Shown: in pieces, positions 22,275-26,932 of the stretch | How the letters are laid out: each line of letters starts with the position of its first letter | Numbering within the stretch: the stretch's first letter is position 1 | Origin: DASPLX01 sp035627375 | GTDB lineage: Bacteria > Pseudomonadota > Gammaproteobacteria > Burkholderiales > Burkholderiaceae_D | Assembly (NCBI GenBank): GCA_035627375.1 | Contig: DASPLX010000024.1 | Span: forward strand, 1 to 26,932 | Length of the DNA stretch: 26,932 nt | Direction of reading: 5' to 3' | Translations under genes and position numbers: made by a program | The notes under the pieces: model-generated | The model's input: only the letters and a program-made list of their open reading frames with translations | Told to the model about the DNA's origin: nothing | Database searches by the model: none

Positions 22275-22922
22275 ATGGATTGGATGCAACTCCTCGACAT
22301 GATCATGCATATCGATAAGTCTCTCGGCTTGATCATTCAGCAATACGGCACCATGGTCTATGTCGTGCTGTTCGCTATCGTGTTCGCCGAGACCGGGCTG
22401 GTGATCTTCCCTTTTCTGCCGGGCGATTCGCTGCTTTTCATCGGCGGCGCTTTCTGCGCTACCGGTGCGATGAACATCTGGCTGTTGATGGCGCTGCTGC
22501 TGGTCGCGGCCATCGGCGGCAATACCGTCAATTACTGGATCGGCAGCGCGATCGGCCATCGTGTCTTCACGCACGACTACAAATGGATCGACAGGGAAGC
22601 CTTGCAAAAGACGCATGCCTTCTATGAGAACCACGGCGGCAAGACCATCATCCTGTCGCGCTTCATCCCGATCGTGCGCACTTTCGCCCCCTTCGTCGCC
22701 GGCGTATCGGAAATGACGTTCGCGAAATTCCAGTTCTTCAACGTCACCGGCGCCCTGCTGTGGGTGATCAGCCTGGTCGCGGGCGGCTATTTCTTCGGCA
22801 ACATGCCGCTGGTCCGCGATCATTTGAATACCATCGTGCTGGTCGGCATCGGCGCCGCGGTGGTGCCGATCGCGCTGGGCGGACTATGGAAATTCTCGCG
22901 CAAGTTCATGCGCAAGAGCTAG
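22275..22922 (+). CDS. DedA/SNARE-associated family membrane protein
   Basis: The 215-residue integral membrane protein shows the DedA signature. VFAETGLVIFPFLPGDSLLFIGG (with the conserved E and PGD), GGNTVNYWIG, and FYENHGGKTIILSRFIPIVRTFAPFVAGVSEM (with the conserved basic residue in the SRFIPIVRTFAP block) are all present. DedA proteins are implicated in undecaprenyl-phosphate or phospholipid translocation across the inner membrane. The ATG at 22275 is chosen over an upstream non-ATG extension. It is divergent from mutL. Its stop lies one base from the stop of the convergent chemoreceptor gene. Confidence 0.95.
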   Translation: MDWMQLLDMIMHIDKSLGLIIQQYGTMVYVVLFAIVFAETGLVIFPFLPGDSLLFIGGAFCATGAMNIWLLMALLLVAAIGGNTVNYWIGSAIGHRVFTHDYKWIDREALQKTHAFYENHGGKTIILSRFIPIVRTFAPFVAGVSEMTFAKFQFFNVTGALLWVISLVAGGYFFGNMPLVRDHLNTIVLVGIGAAVVPIALGGLWKFSRKFMRKS

Positions 22923-22923
22923 G

Positions 22924-24624
22924 TCAAAACTCTTCCCAATCGTCGTTGCCCGGCTTGGCGGCGGCGGGCAGGCGCTTGGCGGGCGCGGCGGCGGGTACTG
23001 ACTTGGGTTTGGGGGGCGCCTTCGGGGCGGCTTTTCTTTCCTGAGGCGCCCGCTTCGCCGCCGGCATCGGCGACACGCCGTGCGCAAGCTTGAAGACGCT
23101 GACCGAGGCCGCCAGCGATTGCGCCTGGTCGAGCAGGCTCTGCGCCGCGGCGGCCGCTTGCTCGACCAGCGCCGCGTTCTGCTGCGTCATTTCATCCATC
23201 TGCGTGATCGCTTCGTTGACCTGCTCGATGCCCGAGCTTTGCTCGTGGCTGGCCGAGGTGATCTCGTTCATGATGTCGACCACGTGCTTGACCGAGGTGA
23301 CGATCTCGTCCATGGTCTGGCCGGCCTCGTCGACGAGCTTGCTGCCGGCATCGACGCGTTCGACCGAATCGTCGATCAGCGACTTGATTTCCTTGGCGGC
23401 GGCGGCGCTGCGCTGGGCCAGGTTGCGCACTTCCGCCGCCACCACGGCGAAACCGCGCCCTTGTTCGCCGGCGCGCGCCGCTTCGACGGCGGCATTCAGG
23501 GCCAGGATATTGGTCTGGAAGGCGATGCCGTCGATCACGCCGATGATATCGGCGATGCGGCGCGAGCTTTCCTTGATCGAGCCCATCGTCTCGACCACCT
23601 GGCCGACGACCTGGCCGCCCTTGAGAGCGACATCGGAGGCCGACATGACAAGCTGGCTGGCCTGGCGCGCATTGTCGGCATTCGCCTTCACGGTCGACGT
23701 CAATTCTTCCATCGACGAAGCGGTTTCCTCGAGCGAGCTGGCCTGCGATTCGGTACGGCCGGAGAGATCGAGATTGCCGGAGGCGATCTCCTGCGACGCC
23801 GTGGCGATGGTGTCGGCGCCGGTCCGCACTTCGCCCACGGTCCTGGCCAGGCTCTCGTTCATGTCCTTGAGCGCTTGCAGCAGCTGGCCGGTCTCGTCCT
23901 TGGTCGTGACTTCGATGCGCGTCGTCAGGTCGCCGCCGGCCACATGGCGGGCGATGTCGACGGCTTCGTTGATCGGGCGCGTGATCGAGAGCGTGATCCA
24001 GCGCGCGAAGAACACGCCGGCGCCGAGCGCGATCAAGCCCAGCGCGAACATCAGCGTGCGCGAGGATTCGATGCCGCGCTTGGCCGTGGCGCCGCTTGCC
24101 TGCACGCCTTTCTTCTGCAGTTCGACCAGGGCCTTGATGTCGTCGAGTAGTGCGTCGAGCAGCGGAAAGGTCTCCGCATTCATGACCTGGGCGGCTTCGT
24201 CCTTCTGGTCGCCTTCGACCATTTCCGCGACTTTCAGGAAGGATTTCGAGTAGGCCGTCCGGTCGGCCTGGATCTTGGCGAGCAAGGCCTTTTCCTCGCT
24301 CGACGACGCCATTTTCCCGAGCGTTTCCAAGGCGTCGTCGATGAGCTTCTTGTCGGCGTCGATGCGCTCGTAGCTCTTGGCGCGGGCCGCCTGATCGGGC
24401 AGGATGAACAAGGCCAGCGTCCTCCTGGCGTCCTCGCGCGCCGCCTGGTCGATCGAATAGGCAGCCGCGGCGCCGACCCAGTCCTGTTCGATAACCTGGT
24501 CGTTTGCCTTGCCGATGGACGAGAAGCGGGCGATGCTCACCAGTATCGAGATCAGTATCAGCAGCATCAAGACGCCGAAGCCGATGCCGAGTCGGATGCT
24601 GATTTTGAATTGATCAAGTTTCAT
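22924..24624 (-). CDS. Methyl-accepting chemotaxis protein (four-helix-bundle sensor)
   Basis: The 566-residue receptor has TM1 at ~12-32, a periplasmic helical domain of ~155 residues resembling the four-helix-bundle MCP sensor, TM2 at ~190-208, a HAMP segment starting TRPINEAVDIARHVAGGDL, and a signalling domain whose hairpin tip includes AARAGEQGRGFAVVAAEVRNLAQRSAAAAKEI. The tail is a Lys/Ala/Pro-rich linker ending DDWEEF, a WxxF-type tether for CheR/CheB methylation enzymes. The ligand is unknown. It lies just downstream of a paralogous receptor and a CheW gene in the same direction. GAGAGAA precedes the ATG. Confidence 0.95.
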   Translation of the reverse strand: MKLDQFKISIRLGIGFGVLMLLILISILVSIARFSSIGKANDQVIEQDWVGAAAAYSIDQAAREDARRTLALFILPDQAARAKSYERIDADKKLIDDALETLGKMASSSEEKALLAKIQADRTAYSKSFLKVAEMVEGDQKDEAAQVMNAETFPLLDALLDDIKALVELQKKGVQASGATAKRGIESSRTLMFALGLIALGAGVFFARWITLSITRPINEAVDIARHVAGGDLTTRIEVTTKDETGQLLQALKDMNESLARTVGEVRTGADTIATASQEIASGNLDLSGRTESQASSLEETASSMEELTSTVKANADNARQASQLVMSASDVALKGGQVVGQVVETMGSIKESSRRIADIIGVIDGIAFQTNILALNAAVEAARAGEQGRGFAVVAAEVRNLAQRSAAAAKEIKSLIDDSVERVDAGSKLVDEAGQTMDEIVTSVKHVVDIMNEITSASHEQSSGIEQVNEAITQMDEMTQQNAALVEQAAAAAQSLLDQAQSLAASVSVFKLAHGVSPMPAAKRAPQERKAAPKAPPKPKSVPAAAPAKRLPAAAKPGNDDWEEF

Positions 24625-24656
24625 GTCGGTTCTCTCGTCTTGTCATGCAAACAATG

Positions 24657-24687
24657 CGGCCGCCGGCAAGTCCTGTGCCGACGGCCG
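24657..24687 (-). terminator. Hairpin between the two chemoreceptor genes
   Basis: CGGCCGCCGGCA (24657-24668) pairs with TGCCGACGGCCG (24676-24687) over 12 bp with one G-U wobble and a 7-base loop. Leftward the next bases read GCATTGTTTGC, moderately T-rich. It lies between the stop of the upstream receptor and the start of the downstream one, so a terminator or attenuator is plausible. Confidence 0.5.
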
Positions 24688-24752
24688 TTGTCTATGTCAG
24701 TCGCCGATGCGTGCCGGAAATTACACCGGTGGCCGTATTTTCCTGCTGCCCG

Positions 24753-26483
24753 TCAAAACTCTTCCCAATCGTCGTCGCGGCGTGTATTGACGGCGGCCAG
24801 TCGCTTCGCCGGCGCGGCCGGCACGCGCTTCGCCGTTTCCGCCTTGGCCGGCCTTTGCGCGATCGGAGCGGTGGCCGCTCTCGCCGGCGCTGCCGGCATG
24901 GCGACCGTGGCCGCCGCCGCGGCTTCCGGCGACAGCTTGAATACGCTGACGACGCTGGCCAGGCTTTCCGTTTGCTGATGCATGCTTTCGGCGGCGGCCG
25001 CCGCCTGTTCCACCAGCGCCGCGTTCTGCTGCGTGACTTGATCCATCTGCGCCAGCGAATTGCCGACCTGCTCGATGCCGGTGGTCTGTTCCCGGCTCGC
25101 GGCGGCGATCTCGCTGATGATGTCGGACACGCGCTTGACGCTGGCGACGACCTCGTCCATCGTGGCGCCGGCCTGATCGACCAGCTTGGAGCCGTTGTGG
25201 ACCTTTTCGACCGAATCGCTGATCAGGGCCTTGATCTCTTTCGCGGCGGCGGCGCTGCGCTGGGCCAGGTTGCGCACTTCCGCCGCCACCACGGCGAAGC
25301 CGCGCCCTTGTTCGCCGGCGCGCGCCGCTTCCACGGCGGCGTTCAGGGCCAGGATGTTGGTCTGGAAAGCGATGCCGTCGATGACGGAGATGATGTCCAC
25401 GATCTTCTTCGCCGATTCGTTGATCGACCCCATCGTTTGCACCACTTCCGATACCACCGCGCCGCCCTTGCTGGCCACGTCCGACGCGGTCAGGGCGAGC
25501 TGGTTGGCTTGGTTTGCGTTGTCGGCGTTCTGTTTGACGGTGCCGGTCAGCTCTTCCATCGCGGAAGCGGTTTCCGCGAGCGAACTCGCCTGTTCTTCCG
25601 TGCGCTGGGAAAGATCGAGGTTGCCGGCCGCGATCTGGCTGGATGCGTCGGCGATCGCATTGGTGCCGCCGCGCACCTGGGCCACGATCTTGACCAGGTT
25701 CTCGTTCATTCCCTTGAGGGCTTGCAGCAGCTGGCCGGTTTCGTCTTCCGCATGATCGACCGTGATCTTGCGGGTCAGGTCGCCGGCGGCGACGGTCTGC
25801 GCGGCGTCGACGGCTTCCTGCAGCGGCTTGAGGATGCTGCGCATGATCATCCAGGCCATTCCCAGGCCGGCGCCGACCGCCAGCACCAGGATCGCCACCA
25901 GCAGCCAGGTTGCGGACTCGATGCGGCCCTTGGCGGCGGCTTCGTCCGCGGCCGCGCGCTTGACGGACATCTCGACGACCTTGTCGATGGCCTTGCGATG
26001 GGTTTCATAGGCGCCGTTGATCTTGCCGATCGCCGCCGTCACCGCATCCGCCTCGCCTCTTTGCACGGCCGGCACCAGTTCGTTGAAGGCAAGGCCGTAG
26101 AAGACAAGCGCCGGGTCGTAGGTTTCCTTCAGCAGGGCGTCGCGCAGCGGTTGTTCGAGGCTTTCCTTGATCCAATACTCGTGGCGGGTGTCGTAATCGG
26201 CCTTGAGCACCTTGAGGCGGTCGATCAGCTTGTCTTGCTGAGCCTTGTCCGTGGTCGTGGCCAGCTGCAGGCTGACCAGGTAGGACTCGATGATGTATTC
26301 GGGCGGCGGCAGGATGTCGGCGATCAGATCCTTGCTTTGCACGATACGCTGGTAGATGGGGCCGTTGACTTTCAAGTCGTTGAGCGTCTTGAAAGACCAT
26401 AGGCCGTAGATCGCGAAACCCGCGACGAACAGCCCCAGCAGCAGGATGAAGCGGGTGCGTATCTTGAGTCTGGCGAAATTCAT
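24753..26483 (-). CDS. Methyl-accepting chemotaxis protein, paralogue of the neighbouring receptor
   Basis: The 576-residue receptor has TM1 at ~11-30 and a periplasmic helical domain with KVNGPIYQRIVQSKDLIADILPPP and a PEYIIESYL segment. TM2 at ~191-214, a HAMP region beginning LKPLQEAVDAAQTVAAGDL, and a signalling hairpin almost identical to that of the adjacent receptor follow. The tail ends DDDWEEF, a WxxF-type CheR/CheB tether. The ATG at 26483 with GGAGGAG upstream is preferred over an extension to 26516. The ligand is unknown. It lies 127 bases downstream of the CheW gene, same strand, in an apparent chemotaxis cluster that continues outside the window. Confidence 0.95.
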   Translation of the reverse strand: MNFARLKIRTRFILLLGLFVAGFAIYGLWSFKTLNDLKVNGPIYQRIVQSKDLIADILPPPEYIIESYLVSLQLATTTDKAQQDKLIDRLKVLKADYDTRHEYWIKESLEQPLRDALLKETYDPALVFYGLAFNELVPAVQRGEADAVTAAIGKINGAYETHRKAIDKVVEMSVKRAAADEAAAKGRIESATWLLVAILVLAVGAGLGMAWMIMRSILKPLQEAVDAAQTVAAGDLTRKITVDHAEDETGQLLQALKGMNENLVKIVAQVRGGTNAIADASSQIAAGNLDLSQRTEEQASSLAETASAMEELTGTVKQNADNANQANQLALTASDVASKGGAVVSEVVQTMGSINESAKKIVDIISVIDGIAFQTNILALNAAVEAARAGEQGRGFAVVAAEVRNLAQRSAAAAKEIKALISDSVEKVHNGSKLVDQAGATMDEVVASVKRVSDIISEIAAASREQTTGIEQVGNSLAQMDQVTQQNAALVEQAAAAAESMHQQTESLASVVSVFKLSPEAAAAATVAMPAAPARAATAPIAQRPAKAETAKRVPAAPAKRLAAVNTRRDDDWEEF

Positions 26484-26610
26484 GGCATTACTCCTCCGAA
26501 TGAACGGATGCGCCATGCTAGTACGCCATTCGAGTTCGAGTCTGGCGCTATCCGGTATGCAGTAACATTGTCGCGGTCACGGGCCGGCCCTGCCGAAGCG
26601 GAAACCAAGC

Positions 26611-26932
26611 TTATGCCGCGATCTTGTCGATCAAGCCCATTTCCTCGCTCGACATCAGCTTGTCGATGTCGACCAGGATGAGCATGCGTTCGTCGATGGT
26701 GCCGAGGCCGATCAGGTAGTCGGTATTGAGCGCCGTGCCCATTTCCGGCGCCGGCTTGACCTGGTCCGGCGACAGCGAGATCACGTCGGATACGCTGTCG
26801 ACCACCATGCCGACCACGCGCCCGGCGATGTTCAGGATGATCACGACGGTGAACTGGTCGTAGGTCGGCGTGCCGAGGTTGAACTTGATGCGCATGTCGA
26901 CGATCGGCACGATGATGCCGCGCAGATTGACC
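26611..26932 (-). CDS. cheW: CheW, chemotaxis coupling protein (C-terminal part)
   Basis: The frame runs off the right edge. The visible ~106 residues begin VNLRGIIVPIVDMRIKFNL and continue with IAGRVVGMVVDSVSDVISL, DYLIGLGTIDERMLILVDIDKLM. These are the second-half motifs of CheW (NLRG..VPV.DLR, VG..VD.V..V, G......L.ILLDI). CheW bridges chemoreceptors to the CheA kinase. The tail (EEMGLIDKIAA) is complete with TAA. It lies upstream of two receptor genes in the same orientation. Confidence 0.95.
   Translation of the reverse strand, partial: VNLRGIIVPIVDMRIKFNLGTPTYDQFTVVIILNIAGRVVGMVVDSVSDVISLSPDQVKPAPEMGTALNTDYLIGLGTIDERMLILVDIDKLMSSEEMGLIDKIAA

Noticed and set aside
1..26932. CRISPR array or riboswitch.
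   Set aside because: No regularly spaced direct repeats and no recognisable riboswitch core were seen anywhere in the window.

Overview
The window looks like chromosomal DNA of a betaproteobacterium of order Burkholderiales, most likely family Oxalobacteraceae. This is inference from gene content and order (imuA-imuB-dnaE2; mutL-MFS-miaA; adjacent chemoreceptors with WxxF tails next to a CheW gene), the high GC of the core genes and their strongly GC-biased third codon positions. No rRNA or other definitive taxonomic marker is present.

Region 1 (1-4020) is accessory. It opens with the last codons and probable right end of an IS66-type element, then a NIPSNAP-family gene. A leftward, visibly AT-richer three-gene cassette follows: membrane protein, family-2 glycosyltransferase, and a divergent cis-prenyltransferase of the UppS type. 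A Phd/VapC-type toxin-antitoxin pair and a 51-codon HigA-like antitoxin remnant close the region.

Region 2 (4094-9519) is the SOS mutagenesis cassette imuA-imuB-dnaE2 behind a near-consensus LexA box.

Region 3 (9656-13919) holds a secreted multidomain protein (PLC-like barrel, C-type-lectin-like segment, two tandem beta repeats, ricin-B lectin). A LysR regulator divergent from an exported alpha/beta hydrolase follows.

Region 4 (13921-17671) holds a zinc-ribbon protein divergent from a second LexA box. That box controls a tightly coupled pair: an ImmA/IrrE-type metallopeptidase and a two-helix membrane protein. Next is an AbiE-like type IV toxin-antitoxin pair whose nucleotidyltransferase toxin is broken by a single-base frameshift. 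The AbiE pair ends beside tRNA-Met.

Region 5 (17801-22922) is housekeeping: tRNA-Met with clear promoter and terminator, the leftward run mutL - Bcr/CflA-type transporter - miaA, and a divergent DedA-family gene.

Region 6 (22924-26932) is chemotaxis: two paralogous leftward methyl-accepting receptors and the C-terminal part of a CheW gene that runs off the window.

The most interesting system is the LexA-box-preceded ImmA-peptidase/membrane-protein operon (14457-15549). Second is the polyprenyl-synthase/glycosyltransferase/membrane-protein cassette next to the IS66 end. No gene-free stretch exceeds about 300 bases; the longest (17672-17879) contains only the tRNA terminator.
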